Shown: positions 1-11,231, counted from the first letter of the stretch. The stretch is DNA of 64,000 nt from Antedon mediterranea (GCF_964355755.1 NC_092677.1:2175001-2239000), one strand, 5' to 3'. Notes: a model not told the origin generated them from the sequence alone. Numbers and translations are program-made.

Positions 1-9
1 GCCTGATGT

Positions 10-12
<3 letters not shown>

Positions 13-53
<41 letters not shown>
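13..53. repeat. (TA)n microsatellite
   Basis: Uninterrupted alternating TA of about 40 bases at the left edge of the window. A second TA tract at 689-752 follows the same flanking sequence, so the tracts belong to the duplicated block described next. Confidence 0.95.
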
Positions 54-55
<2 letters not shown>

Positions 56-204
56 CAATGATGTTGCGTAGCACTGTGTAAATTATATATAAATCATACT
101 GTAAATTATAGAAACAGTGCTCATATTCGGAACATGATCTCATAATCGCGTCGAGCATAGCTCATTGGCGAAAGTTCCGTATTTTTTTTAGTTGTATGAA
201 AAAA

Positions 205-276
205 TGTCTCTGGCGGGATTCGAACCTGCAACCTCTCGCTTACAGGGCGAGTATCATACCACTAGACCACAGAGCC
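205..276 (-). tRNA. tRNA-Thr(TGT)-like gene or pseudogene
   Basis: The reverse strand gives a 72-nt cloverleaf: acceptor GGCTCTG pairs with CAGAGAC (one mismatch), anticodon stem CTCGC/GCGAG encloses the loop CCTGTAA, and the T-arm carries TTCGAAT. The predicted anticodon is TGT (Thr). Position 33 is C instead of the near-invariant U, and the acceptor has a mismatch. With its duplication in a repeat block, this suggests a tRNA-derived repeat or pseudogene rather than a working gene. Confidence 0.55.
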
Positions 277-453
277 GTGTATGGTATTATCACAGATTTT
301 CACCCACCAGATACATTCTCTCATACAACAAACGCCCTCACAATCAGTGGAGGCTTAACAAGTCAGAATAAATTCCCACTTTAATTCGCAACGGTTTTTT
401 AAATAATATTGTGTATATGTAAATCAATGATGTTGCGTAGCACTGTGTAAATT

Positions 454-686
454 ATATATAAATCATACTGTAAATTATAGAAACAGTGCTCATATTCGGA
501 ACATGATCTCATAATCGCGTCCGAGCATAGCTCATTGGCGAAAGTTCCGTATTTTTTTTAGTTGTATGAAAAAATGTGTCTGGCGGGATTCGAACCTGCA
601 ACCTCTCGCTTACAGGGCGAATATCATACTCGCGATTATGAGATCATGTTCCGAATATGAGCACTGTTTCTATAATTTACAGTATG

Positions 687-696
<10 letters not shown>
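454..696. repeat. Inverted repeat (fold-back) around truncated tRNA-like copy
   Basis: Bases 454-519 and 631-696 are inverted copies of each other (arms of about 66 bases; the inner edge reads ATAATCGCG on the left and CGCGATTAT on the right). The loop holds the second tRNA-like copy, cut off after the anticodon stem. This looks like a rearrangement that replaced the tRNA 5' half with an inverted segment. Confidence 0.85.
575..629 (-). pseudogene. Truncated tRNA-like copy
   Basis: This has the same T-arm, variable loop and anticodon arm as the element at 205-276, but the D-arm and the 5' acceptor strand are missing, replaced by the inverted segment at 631. It cannot form a tRNA. Confidence 0.8.

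Positions 697-752
<56 letters not shown>
689..752. repeat. (TA)n microsatellite
   Basis: About 60 bases of alternating TA, immediately after the right arm of the fold-back. Confidence 0.95.
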
Positions 753-757
<5 letters not shown>

Positions 758-802
758 GCGAAAAGCTAAATCAAAACGATAAAGTAAACAGCCAGAAAAG
801 TT

Positions 803-840
803 AGCAGAGCTTTCGGGCAACACTAGCCCTTCATCAGTGC
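803..840 (-). ncRNA. Hammerhead-ribozyme-like core in repeat debris
   Basis: On the reverse strand CTGATGA (831-837) is followed by a four-pair stem GGGC/GCCC with a short loop, then GAAA (811-814) and a minimal GC-TCT-GC hairpin. This is the order of the hammerhead core. Such minimal hammerheads occur in Penelope-like elements and retrozymes. I could not pair stem I convincingly, so this may be a decayed copy or a chance match. Confidence 0.35.
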
Positions 841-1116
841 AAGTGAAGGAATTTGGATAAAGTCATAAAGCTGGCAAGTGCTGCCTTGGTGGACAGGAAA
901 AGTTATCCAAAGTACCCTCCATAATTACAGCAAAATCAGATCAAAATTGATACAAACAGTAGAAAATATATATAAATCCAAAGGCAAATTACTGAAAAAA
1001 AATGACAATTCTGGATATATATATAGGCCTATATAACAATATTCCAAATCAAAATGTTATGAAACTTTTATCAGTTGATTCATTTCAATTCAATAGACTA
1101 TAGTAGGTTTTAGGCT

Positions 1117-1305
1117 TTCAATAACCGGTTGTTCCATGCACCGTGACATGTTCAATAACCGGTTGTTCCATGCACCGTGACATGTTCAATAACCGGTTGT
1201 TCCATGCACCGTGACATGTTCAATAACCGGTTGTTCCATGCACCGTGACATGTTCAATAACCGGTTGTTCCATGCACCGTGACATGTTCCATGCACCGTG
1301 ACATG
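1117..1305. repeat. 34-bp minisatellite
   Basis: Five 34-bp units beginning TTCAATAACCGGTTGTTCCA, then a partial unit. The paralogous site in the second duplicated block (about 7225-7255) has a single diverged copy, so the array grew or shrank after the block was duplicated. Confidence 0.93.
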
Positions 1306-1443
1306 TTCATTTGCTAAAACAAGTTGTAAGTAGATAAAAGATTAAAACGCAATTGAGCTGATTATTAGCTGAAATATGGGAGTATGTGTTTATACGTGTT
1401 TTAAAATTTAGTAACAAATAATGAAAACTACAAAATTTATCTT

Positions 1444-1606
1444 TAAAGCTCTGTCTACACTATCAAACTTTATGTGACAACAACATGTGATGTGCCTATA
1501 TATAGACACGAAGATGTCATATCAATACCACGGGCATGTTTGGGCACATCGCTACCATTGGGCGCATCACACTTTTTTTGTCAAACTAGTTTGATAGTGT
1601 AGATTT
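1444..1606. mobile_element. MITE family 1, copy 1
   Basis: Left end TAAAGCTCTGTCTACACTAT and right end ATAGTGTAGA are inverted. The interior has the family words GTGATGTGCC, GATGTCATATCA and GGGCACATC. The right end is shortened. Confidence 0.88.
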
Positions 1607-1708
1607 GATCATTATTGCTGGATCGATTTATCTATAGAAATGTTCATTTCAGGGTCTCCTCCTCATGCACATAACAACAGACCTGGGAGGCTAGTATCAT
1701 TTCCTCCA

Positions 1709-2013
1709 TATCAGTAGGCCTACTTAAACATCGTACAATGCACTATCTTGATCCGCCAATATCAGTAGGCCTACTTAAACATCGTACAATGCACTATCTT
1801 GATCCGCCAATATCAGTAGGCCTACTTAAACATCGTACAATGCACTATCTTGATCCGCCAATATCAGTAGGCCTACTTAAACATCGTACAATGCACTATC
1901 TTGATCCGCCAATATCAGTAGGCCTACTTAAACATCGTACAATGCACTATCTTGATCCGCCAATATCAGTAGGCCTACTTAAACATCGTACAATGCACTA
2001 TCTTGATCCGCCA
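1709..2013. repeat. 51-bp minisatellite
   Basis: Six 51-bp units starting TATCAGTAGGCCTACTTAAA. As 51 is divisible by three, one frame reads as a 17-residue protein repeat, but nothing supports coding. Block B has a single diverged copy near 7556-7612. Confidence 0.95.
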
Positions 2014-2014
2014 C

Positions 2015-3590
2015 GACACCAATCACTGGTTTCAACAACGTTTTATGAGGCAATAACAGGTACAGCATAAACACATTTATAGTAGAATCAAAGAATTAAA
2101 TACAATTTTACTTCCTTTATGCCTACTTAATGATCTCTAATATCTTATTAGGCTTATGTATTACCATTACACTTCTTTCTTTTCCAGTCTGTTTTATCCT
2201 CATAAAATATTTGTAAATTAAAAGAAATGTTCTTAGTGCTATTTTGTTTTAAAAGAAATAAATGTTAACTTGAATGAATGAATGAAAAAATTATATAACT
2301 AAACTAAACAACAAGGCATGAGTGAACCCAACAGCTGCTGCGCTTTAAGCCGGTGCGATCCTGTGTGAACAAAACAAGATAATATTTACATCTGCTCCCC
2401 CTGATCAAACAGTCTTGCGTTATCAAAGTTGCTTCTCCCGGTTGATCATGGACAATCTGCATGCTAATAATCATTAACACAAACAAAGATACTAATTTCC
2501 TGAATTATCTTACGTTTAGTGTCCGGACAACTACGTACCTTTGAGAATAACCACCCGGACCGGCACAATTCATAATAATGCTCCCAAAATGGGACGTCCT
2601 CTCTCGGATTTCCACCCGGGTAAGTACCACCCCGGACAACTACACCCAGACGGCACCAATCAACCCCCTGACACCAACAAACCCCCTGAAAATCATAACT
2701 CTAGTACAATACCCCTGGACAACTACCATTGGTCGATTAGGATATTCCGAAGGTTTATGTTGTCATTTTGATTTCAATACACATTTCGTGTTAAAATTGT
2801 ACGTTGTTGTTATGATGTTTAATAGGCTGTTGTGCTAAGATGTTGTGCATTATGCTATTCCAAGATTACTACAGTAATTAAAATGGCAATTGGTAAAAGT
2901 TTTGCCCTACTCAGACGTAATTTGTACTTTATGTAAGAGTAGGGTAAAACATCTGACCAATTCTCAACTTCCTGACGCAAAGTTACCCCACAGTAGTTAA
3001 ACACAATAACAAATATTTTGTACTTAGGAGGAAAAGGTTGATGAATATTTTATTGACAACCATTTTACATGATAAAAAACAAAGAGTTTCAACACGCGCA
3101 AGATTCTCCAATAATTATTTTATTAACGTATATATGACCCCAAGAAACATAGGAGCTCTCGTATGAAGAGCACTATTTCTGCTCTCTTCTTTTAGATAAC
3201 CTATTATACTTACATAACGAGAGCGTACAAAACAGATGGAGATAGGAACTAAATTAACAAAACATTCCCAGGAATTCTTCGTTCTTACATAAGTCATACA
3301 ATTATGTAAGTTTTCTTAGATTATAAACTTATGTAGCGTTCTCACGAAAAACAGGCCGTACTATTTTGGCGGTGAGGGGGAATGTAATGATGACGTAATC
3401 TAATTATTCGCAACAAAATGCAGAATTTTACCTATAAAGAAACCCGCAAAGAAACGTTTTTATTGTATTTTTATTCTTAAATGGGACCATATCTAGTTTG
3501 ACAAAACCTACCATACTGAAGTAGTTTGTGATTACGGTTGTTTTATATTGTTTCAATTAATGTCAATTATCAGTATTCTCGTAAATGGAA
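2015..3590. other. Upstream DNA of lipocalin gene A, no gene seen
   Basis: Duplicated non-coding DNA matching block B in patches. It includes CCCGGACAACTAC-type repeats (2520-2720) and a conserved stretch at 3295-3370 (TTATGTAAGTT, then ACTTATGTAGCGTTCTCACG). Short open frames here are not conserved between the blocks. Confidence 0.6.
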
Positions 3591-3594
3591 TCGC

Positions 3595-3660
3595 CACTTA
3601 TGTAACTTTATTTACATACTTTCAACTTATAAATACAATGCACAAAGACAGTTTAGTATA
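3595..3660 (+). promoter_or_regulatory. Core promoter of lipocalin gene A
   Basis: TATAAATA at 3628-3635 follows CTTATGTAACTTTATTTACA. The same 65 bases occur before gene B with very few changes while nearby DNA has diverged, which suggests functional constraint. A short untranslated exon ends at 3714 (donor GTAAGT). Confidence 0.7.
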
Positions 3661-3948
3661 ATTCGTTGCTGAAATCCTCATCAAGTATTCATCCTATTGT
3701 CTTAAAAAACATCGGTAAGTTCCTTTTTAATTAATATTTGATGCGTTTTATGTTACACATATCATGTGATTAATCCATCCATTCTTTTAGACACGTAAAC
3801 CCGTCATCATAATATATGTCTATAGTCTACTATGTTGACTGCTTGTATACACAATTTTTATCATTCATTTCTATAACAAAGTTTCGTTAAAAATGAAAAT
3901 CATTGATCTAAAATGGTTAACGCTCAGTATAAATCGTTGACACTTATA

Positions 3949-3999
3949 TTGTATACGTGTACCATATGTATACGTGTACCATATGTATACGTGTACCAT
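3949..3999. repeat. 18-bp short tandem repeat
   Basis: Three units of TATACGTGTACCATATG in the 5'-untranslated intron of lipocalin gene A. Confidence 0.9.
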
Positions 4000-4321
4000 T
4001 ATGCTTTAAAAATGTACTTGATATTAATAACAAACACTATGCATGTGTTCAAGCTTAGTAAACTGATGCCTTTTTTTAGATCAACAAAAAATAGTGCTAA
4101 AAATTCAATGAGAGAAATGACAATAACGCAATTAGAGATAATCGCACACATCTACCATGTTTTCCCACTGGCGCGTGAAAATGTTGACCAATTCGCACGT
4201 TTTAATCTCGTGTAACGTAAAGAAATTATCAGCCAACCAGAATATATTCGGTAATTGACTACAAGGTTAATAAATCGTTTGTTGATCTGCTTTTAATTAC
4301 TTTGTTTTCATAGATATAAAG

Positions 4322-5788
4322 ATGATGTATGAAAACAAGTTTGCTTGCCTTCTCGTCACTGTGTGCCTCGTTGGTTCCATCAGTGCCCAGGTAGTTTCTA
4401 AAGGTCCCTGCCCAGAGGTCACGGTACAAGAGAATTTTAACGTTGCAAGCTATTTAGGCGTTTGGTACGAAGCTGCTAGATTCTATGCAGAGTTTCAGAA
4501 GGAATCTCGATGTGTAGTCGCTAATTACACTTTAAAGGTAAGACTGCATAATAGTAGGCTTACCATGTAGTACCATTGATACTCATGGGTACTCCGCCAG
4601 CCCTGGTTTCTCATCTTACAGAAACATACGGCGCGTTGTAAAGACGAAAAGTACATTCTATCATTTTACTATTATAAATATAATATAATATTCAAATTTT
4701 TATTTTATTATTCAAATCTAGGATAACGGTCATGTGAATGTATTAAACAGCGGTTACTTTCCAGGAGAAGGATATCAATCCGCCGTTGGCGACGCAAAGC
4801 CAGACCCTAATAACCCAGCCAAGCTTGGAGTCAAATTCAGTAGGCGTAAGTAGGCCTACCTAAACAACTAGATTACGTTGAGTTGGCACTTCCTTTTTCT
4901 TGTTTGCAAAAAAGTTTTAGTTAAACGTTTACATTTTTTCGGCAAACGCACGCATTGCTGAGTGTTTTAAATGATGCGTATCGCGCTGGTTATCACTCTA
5001 ATGAAACGCACGACGTACGACGCAAATTCATCGCTTGTGATTGGTCAAATCACAATTTACGTAGCGCTTTATACGTCCCTGCGTTGCGTTCAAAGGGTAG
5101 GGGACGGAATATTAAGCATGAGTGTACTGATTTAACAAATATCAAATTATTATTTGTATAATGTAAAGAGGGACTACAGCGACAGGCCCATTGAACCTTT
5201 TGTAGTCTCTTGACTACATACTATATGCCAACCTTGTTATGATTTCATATTTTAGGTCAATAATTGTTTCTTGAATTGATTTGAATATATACACACAATT
5301 ATGCTTTAAAAAAAGTCACAAAATGCAGAGATAAATGCCATAGCTTATTCCATCAATACTTCTATGTTTATTTGGTGGTGTGTGTATCCACATTCAATTT
5401 GTAATATACCGTTTTCTAGAACTGCAGTTATGACTGCGCATCTGTGAAATATTCCAACTTTGATTTTTGTTTCAAAACTTCCGTCGGATCTGTCGTCGAT
5501 ATAACCACTTTGTACGATTTGTTCTTCCTACTTTCAGTGCAACCACGTGGTAAATACTGGGTGTTGGATACCGATTATGATACATACACTCTCGTCCATT
5601 CTTGTACGGCTATTCTTGACGAGAACATTCAATTCAACTGGGTTCTTGTACGTGACTCCAGCTTGTCAACTGGTGACGCTAGCAAAATACAACCTCAGCT
5701 GACTAAATTCAAAGAGCAGGGAATTGATGTCAGCAAATTTCAATTCTACGGTCACGTCAACTGCCCTCCTAAAGACACGGCTGTATAG
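4322..5788 (+). CDS. Apolipoprotein-D-like secreted lipocalin, gene A
   Basis: Coding exons 4322-4537, 4722-4845 and 5538-5788 join in phase to 196 residues. An untranslated exon ends at 3714. The protein starts with a signal peptide (FACLLVTVCLVGSISAQ, residues 6-22). The lipocalin first motif follows as YLGVWYEAARF, and the second as DTDYDTY on the last exon, then the conserved Arg in LVRDSS. Cysteines and an NYT glycosylation site match the ApoD group. Lipocalins are extracellular beta-barrel carriers of small hydrophobic ligands; the ligand here is unknown. The start is the first ATG after the acceptor at 4313; ATG 4325 is an alternative. It is the first of three tandem paralogues and is closest to gene B. 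Confidence 0.93.
4935..5095. mobile_element. MITE family 2, degenerate copy
   Basis: Contains ATCGCTTGTGATTGGTCAAA and CGTCCCTGCGTTGCG, the interior words of family 2, inside the last intron of lipocalin gene A. The ends are not clear. Confidence 0.55.
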
Positions 5789-5974
5789 AAGCCTATACAG
5801 GAACGAAATGATGCCCAGTAGGGAATTCTGAAGAAAATTAATTGGTTACACAGAAATGAAAAAAAATGAATCCTTGATACAATCATACTGCGCATGACTA
5901 GCTTTTCAATTTTAGAGATTCTTTAGGCCTATTACTTTAATCATTGACTTACTATCAAAAACTAACAAGTTTAC

Positions 5975-5980
5975 AATAAA
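5975..5980 (+). terminator. Poly(A) signal of lipocalin gene A
   Basis: AATAAA about 190 bases after the stop codon of gene A; the best candidate in the 3' flank. Confidence 0.6.
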
Positions 5981-5999
5981 ATGAATTGAAATGAATTAA

Positions 6000-6940
6000 T
6001 GTTCAATTTTTTCTGAGATCTTATAACTATTAATGTAAAAAAAAAAAACACGAGTATATTAAATTTAGATTTATTCCTTGTTTAATGAAATGCCATAATG
6101 AAAATAAGGTGGTTTTTTAATATCCGTAATATTCAATACATTACCCATAGGCCTATGTATGACGTCGCATAGAAGACGCTTGATAATTTAATGGAAATTT
6201 AATATGTATAGATTTTGATTAAGATTGTAATTTTGTAATTGAAATGAAGTTATTAAACACTAATGAAGTAGTTCATAAATTGTTGTATTTATTTCATTGG
6301 TTAATCTTTATTTACCAAAGCCGCTTTTGTGTTGTGTGTGTGTGTTGTGTTAGTACCACAGTGAGGGTTGCCATTTTGTATGTAATTTCACCTAAAGTAT
6401 ATTATACGTATGGAACGCCTTGTAGGACAAAATGTATATCTTTTGACTGATATGTCTAATCACCATCTCATCTAGTTTGTACATTTCGTTCGTTCAATGT
6501 GATTCAACCATGGATCCAATTGGCCTGTTATACAAATTTACGTAATGGAGTTCATGTGTTGTGGATAGTAAACAGAAATATAAACATGCATGTACAGTAT
6601 GAACACATGAATAAATGTGTACCGTATTTTAGCATCATCGCGTCATAATTATAATATAGGCCTACACTATTTTAGAATATTTAGATTCCATCCACAGGCC
6701 TCTTGGCGTGTTGTACTTTGTGTCTAGTAGCTAGTAAGTATGGTTTTACAGTAGCACAGTATTATGGAAAAAAGAAAAGAAAAATACAGACACGAGGCAA
6801 GTCTATTTTATTTGTGTTACATAAACAAGTTCCATGTACATCACGTGAATTTTTCTAGGAATGGTTCATTTAATTTATTTTGTCTCTTCATCAAATAAAA
6901 AAATATTATTTACTGATCACAAAATAGTCTTGCAAAACAT
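6000..6940. other. Intergenic, no gene seen
   Basis: AT-rich DNA between the duplicated blocks, with only short open frames and scattered AGGCCT words. GACACGAGGCAAGTCT at 6789-6804 is a small near-palindrome. Confidence 0.6.
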
Positions 6941-6946
6941 TTTATG

Positions 6947-7130
6947 AGGTAGAGGGGATTGTAGAGGTAGGCCTAGAGGGGATTGTAGAGGTAGGCCTAG
7001 AGGGGATTGTAGAGGTAGGCCTAGAGGGGATTGTAGAGGTAGGCCTAGAGGGGATTGTAGAGGTAGGCCTAGAGGGGATTGTAGAGGTAGGCCTAGAGGG
7101 GATTGTAGAGGTAGGCCTAGAGGGGATTGT
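6947..7130. repeat. 24-bp minisatellite
   Basis: About eight near-identical 24-bp units AGAGGTAGGCCTAGAGGGGA plus TTGT, just before block B. Confidence 0.95.
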
Positions 7131-7738
7131 CAATAAGTGAATCGAATCATCACTGCTGAATCTCCAACTCCAAACGAACTTCAGTTGATGCAACTAAGTT
7201 TTGAACTTTCATTTTTACATTACATAACCGGTTCCCTGCACCTTATGGCATGTTCATTGCCAAAAAAGAAATAAATGCTGCAAGTTTGCAAGCTTATAAT
7301 TAATTTTATGTCTAAAAAGGACTATTTTAAACCATTTCAATTCTTTTAGCATTATATTTGTTTTCTGGAACTCAGCTGAACTGAACGTAAGAATTGCTCA
7401 ATTGTGTATCTCATTACTATTATTTTAGGCCTACATTAAACGACCCCACAGACATTTTAAATAATTAAATGTCTTCTAGATTTTATAAGTATTCTGGATA
7501 CATTCTGTAGCCCTAGAAATGCACAGGCCTTCATGATCAGGTTTTATTTCCGCCTTATCAGTAACTCAGGCCTATTAAAAATCATACAATGTGCTATATC
7601 TTATTGATCCACAATGCCGATACTGGCTGAAATTACAGGAACAACGTTTTATGAGGCTATGACAGATACAGTATGATCACAATAGTAGAATCAAAGAACT
7701 AAATTGAACAATTTACTTCGTTAATGTCTGCAGATGAC

Positions 7739-7845
7739 TAAAGCTTGTTTCCCACTAGGGACGCAAATTTGACCAACCACAAGCGATGGATTATGTGGTC
7801 TCTTGCCATTGGTCAACTCGCTTGATAAAGTGGTAACCACTATCT
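7739..7845. mobile_element. MITE family 2, copy
   Basis: Begins TAAAGCTTGTTTCCCACTAG and contains CACAAGCGATGGATTATG and CATTGGTCAACTCGCTTG. The right end GTGGTAACCAC is decayed. Confidence 0.7.
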
Positions 7846-7859
7846 TGTCATATTCGAGT

Positions 7860-9470
7860 GGGACTTTTACCGTTGAGTACAGTTTTTTGTCGTTGAGTGC
7901 TTATTTAACAGAGTATTAATTGAGCGTTGAGATTGTTCTTAACGTTTTCTATTCGAATGACGTTCTGTTGGACACAAATTTACAATTCAAATACAAAAAA
8001 TACTCAACGAATCTTTACGTTGACAACGAAAGTTCCCGAATAAATAACAAATGACAAATAACATTATACATTTCTAAAAGGAAGTTTTTTTCACAACATT
8101 CTAATGATTTTGATAATGATTAAATACAAATTGAATTGATAAACTTAAGTATTATTTAATTGTCAAGTTCAATGATAATTTATATGTCATTTCAAAGGGC
8201 AGAGAAAGCCTTTCTGGTAATATTGGAACTTGTACTTCGGTTGTTTGCCCTCCTCGTAGTATTTATATTCCTTTATTTGTTTGTCATTGTGTGAATTTTT
8301 GAAAAAATAAATATATTATTATTATTAATTTATCATGTTTACTTAGTAACCAACATTGTAATAAATTTCAATCGTCTGCGTACGTTGCGTTATTAGGTAA
8401 TATATTTATTTTTTTTTGATCAAACTTTTTATAGCATAGGTCTATTGGGCAACAAACATTGTTTTTAAATCATTTTCAGGGTGAAAATATATCTTTAACA
8501 GCAAAAGTGGAAATATAAAATAAAAGTATCAATTATTGATTAACAAACTCTTGAACTGTAATATAAATTTTGGCTTATATAACTAAATTAATAAAAAATG
8601 CCTAAATGAACCTACTCTAGCTGTGCATTAAGCTGTTGGCCATGTGATCAAACAAGTTATAAAGTTGCTCCTCCCTGTCATCATGGACCATCTGCCTGCT
8701 AATAGTCATTACACAAACAAAGATAATCAATTGCTGATTTACCTTACGTATGAACTACAAAGATCACAATCGTCCTTTGCAAACATGTATTGATGATGAT
8801 GCAAATTGTATCCGGACAAGTACCCCCTCCAGAAACAAGACCACCCGGGACACCACCGGACGTACCAACCCCAAGACAATCATCCTTCTAGGACAACTAC
8901 CACTGGTAAATTTAAATACTGGTAGTACCGTACTGTTCTCCCAAAGGTTCAATTCACATTTTAAATTTTATCAATGATGTTTTAAAGTTTTTGTGGCGCT
9001 GAAAATGTGAATTATTTTATTGCAAGACACTTTGAATGACTAAAATTAAAAACATCTTAAAATTTGCCAGATGGAAATACTGATAAAGTGTTATTAAAAA
9101 AATGACCAACAGGCGCAAGAAGATCGTACATTATTCCAGTAAAAACATCCCATGAAAAGCCCCGTTTCTTCACCTTTATCATATTTAAATTTTTAGGATA
9201 ACCTGGACTGGACTTACATAATGGAACCACAAAAACAGATGGCATTATGAACTAAATTTTAAAAAACTTTCCCAGGAATTCTTCGTTCTTACATAATTCA
9301 TACAATTATGTAAGTTCTCGTAGATTATAAACTTATGTAGCGTTCTCACGAAAAACAATCCGTACTATTTTGGAGAGAGGGGTTTTGCAATTAATTGTAA
9401 ATAATATTACGTTACTACACAGACATATTAATTAATATCAATTATCAGTGTTCCCATCTAGTAAATGGAA
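7860..9470. other. Upstream DNA of lipocalin gene B, no gene seen
   Basis: AT-rich DNA, with block A similarity resuming near 8630. Open frames at 8750-8977 and 9057-9245 are not conserved in block A. Confidence 0.55.
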
Positions 9471-9474
9471 TCGT

Positions 9475-9540
9475 CACTTATGTAACTTTATTTACATACT
9501 TTCAACTTATAAATACAATACATAAAGACAGTTTAGTATT
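9475..9540 (+). promoter_or_regulatory. Core promoter of lipocalin gene B
   Basis: TATAAATA at 9508-9515 within the same 65-base segment as before gene A. The untranslated exon ends at 9591 (donor GTAAGA). Confidence 0.7.
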
Positions 9541-9677
9541 AGTCGTTGCTGAAATTCTCATCATCGAAGACTTCATCCAAATCTTCTTTCGGTAAGATTG
9601 TTGTTAATTTATTTTACATTTTGTTTTTTCTTATGTTATGATTGTTCCATTTGGTTTCATTTATTGTGGCCGGCGCT

Positions 9678-9820
9678 TAAAACCCGTTGCTATATTTCTT
9701 GTTTAGGCGTAGGCTATAGTAGATATCGGCTATTTTATAATTCATCTCTAAAACCCGTTGCTATACTTCTTGTTTAGGCGTAGGCCATAGTAGATATCGG
9801 CTATTTTATAATTCATCTCT
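9678..9820. repeat. 71-bp tandem duplication
   Basis: Two units starting TAAAACCCGTTGCTATA in the 5'-untranslated intron of gene B. They differ at few positions (GGCTATAG versus GGCCATAG), so the duplication is young. Confidence 0.93.
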
Positions 9821-9941
9821 AGAATAAAGTGTATTATTCTGTTGGTTGTAAAAACAAAAACGAGCTTTTATCAACTGTTGAGTAGCATTGACAACAAATA
9901 ATGCGTAAAAATGTGTAATTCGTTTTTGAACTAAATAACAC

Positions 9942-10093
9942 TAAAGCTAGCTCTGTCTGTGGCAAAAAAAAATGTGATGTGCCATGATGATGTCATATCA
10001 CTGCCATATATGGGCACATCACTGCCATATTTGGGCACATCACTGCCATATTTGGGCACATCACACATTAGTTTAATAATAGACAGAGCTTTA
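9942..10093. mobile_element. MITE family 1, copy 2
   Basis: Left end TAAAGCTAGCTCTGTCTG, right end AGACAGAGCTTTA. The outer part of the left arm (TACACTATCAAAC) is lost. The interior has three tandem CATCACTGCCATAT modules. Confidence 0.85.
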
Positions 10094-10189
10094 CGTAAAA
10101 GATAATACTATCTTGATGATGACGAGTACTAACCAATCGTTTGTTGATTCCTGTTTTTTTATTCAATTTTTGTATTCGTAGATTTAAAG

Positions 10190-11231
10190 ATGTACGCACA
10201 AATCCAGTTTGCATGCCTTCTGGTCGCTGTGTGCCTCGTTGGTTCTATCAGTGCCCAGGTATACTCTCGCGGTCCCTGCCCAGAGGTCACGGTACAAGAG
10301 AATTTTGACGTTAACAGATATTTAGGAATTTGGTACGAAGCGGCTCGTTTTTATACCACCTTTCAGAAGGATTCTCGATGCGTAGTCGCTAATTATACTT
10401 TAAAGGTAAGACTGCATAATAGGCTTATCATGTGGTACCATTGATACTCATGGGTACTCCGCTAACCCTGGTTTCTCATCTTATACAGAAACATGGCGCG
10501 TCGAAAAACGAAAATCATAGTGGCTGCTATTACTAAAATATAAATAGGCCTATAATTTTTATATATAAATATTGTATTTTCTAATGTAGGATAACGGTCA
10601 TATCAACGTATTGAACAGCGGTTACTTTCCAGGTGAAGGTTACGGTTCAGACGTTGGCGATGGAAAGCCCAATCCTGATAACCCCGCCAAAATTGGACTC
10701 AAATTCAATACGCGTAAGTAGCTACTTCGTTGGTTTGCCACTTGGCTTGCAAACGCGATTCGTTAAAGGTGCGCGACATTCTCTCCGCAACGCCAACGTA
10801 ACGCAACCTACGCAACGTAAGAAAATGCCCTTCCAATAATTGTGTTTGCCCTCGCCTACCTAGACTAGGTATAGCAATAGCAATCACGAATGTTGTAGCC
10901 TTTTTTCTATTCAAACATTGGATCGACGGCTGCCGTCGATATAACCACTTTGTACGATTTGTTCTTCCTACTTTCAGTGCAACCACGTGGTAAATACTGG
11001 GTGTTGGATACCGATTATGATACCTACACTCTGGTCCATTCTTGTTCGTCATTTTTTGACCTGTTCAACGTTCAACTGAACTGGATTCTAGTACGTGACT
11101 CCAGCTTGTCAACTGGTGATGCTAGCAAGATACAACCTCAGCTGACTAAATTCGAAAAGCAAGGAATTTATATCGACAGATTTCAGTTCTACGGTCACGT
11201 CAACTGCCCTCCTAAAGACACGGGTGTATAG
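10190..11231 (+). CDS. Apolipoprotein-D-like secreted lipocalin, gene B
   Basis: Exons 10190-10405, 10590-10713 and 10978-11231 join in phase to 197 residues; an untranslated exon ends at 9591. The signal peptide FACLLVAVCLVGSISAQ is followed by the lipocalin motif YLGIWYEAARF, the second motif DTDYDTY and LVRDSS. Exon sizes (216, 124 and 254) match gene A within one codon. The sequence around the last acceptor is identical to gene A from about 45 intron bases before the exon to 60 bases inside it, which suggests recent gene conversion or constraint. It is presumably secreted and binds a small hydrophobic ligand. Confidence 0.93.

Larger units (their letters stand above)
53..630. repeat. Direct duplication carrying a tRNA-like sequence
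   Basis: Bases 53-250 recur almost unchanged at 417-620, starting AAATCAATGATGTTGCGTAG and running into the tRNA-like sequence. The copies differ by single bases (for example one extra C near 521). The second copy ends abruptly inside the tRNA-like part and is replaced by an inverted copy of the upstream block. Confidence 0.85.
1117..6000. repeat. Segmental duplication, block A (with lipocalin gene A)
   Basis: Ordered matches with block B (about 7215-11420): AACCGGTT sequence 1120/7227; CAACGTTTTATGAGGC 2036/7643; CATGGACAATCTGC versus CATGGACCATCTGC near 2446/8682; ATTATGTAAGTT with the following 60 bases near 3301/9303; promoter 3595/9475; and the whole lipocalin gene. Between these anchors the blocks have diverged and gained different minisatellites and MITEs. 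Confidence 0.85.

Noticed and set aside
1738-2070. 110-codon frame with a 17-residue repeat
   Set aside because: A pure product of the 51-bp minisatellite; the paralogous site in block B is single-copy and not open.
6942-7193. 83-codon reverse frame with PTSTIPSR repeats
   Set aside because: Encoded by the 24-bp minisatellite with no splice or homology support.
10705-11052. 115-codon reverse frame over lipocalin B
   Set aside because: Antisense shadow of intron 3 and the last exon of lipocalin B.
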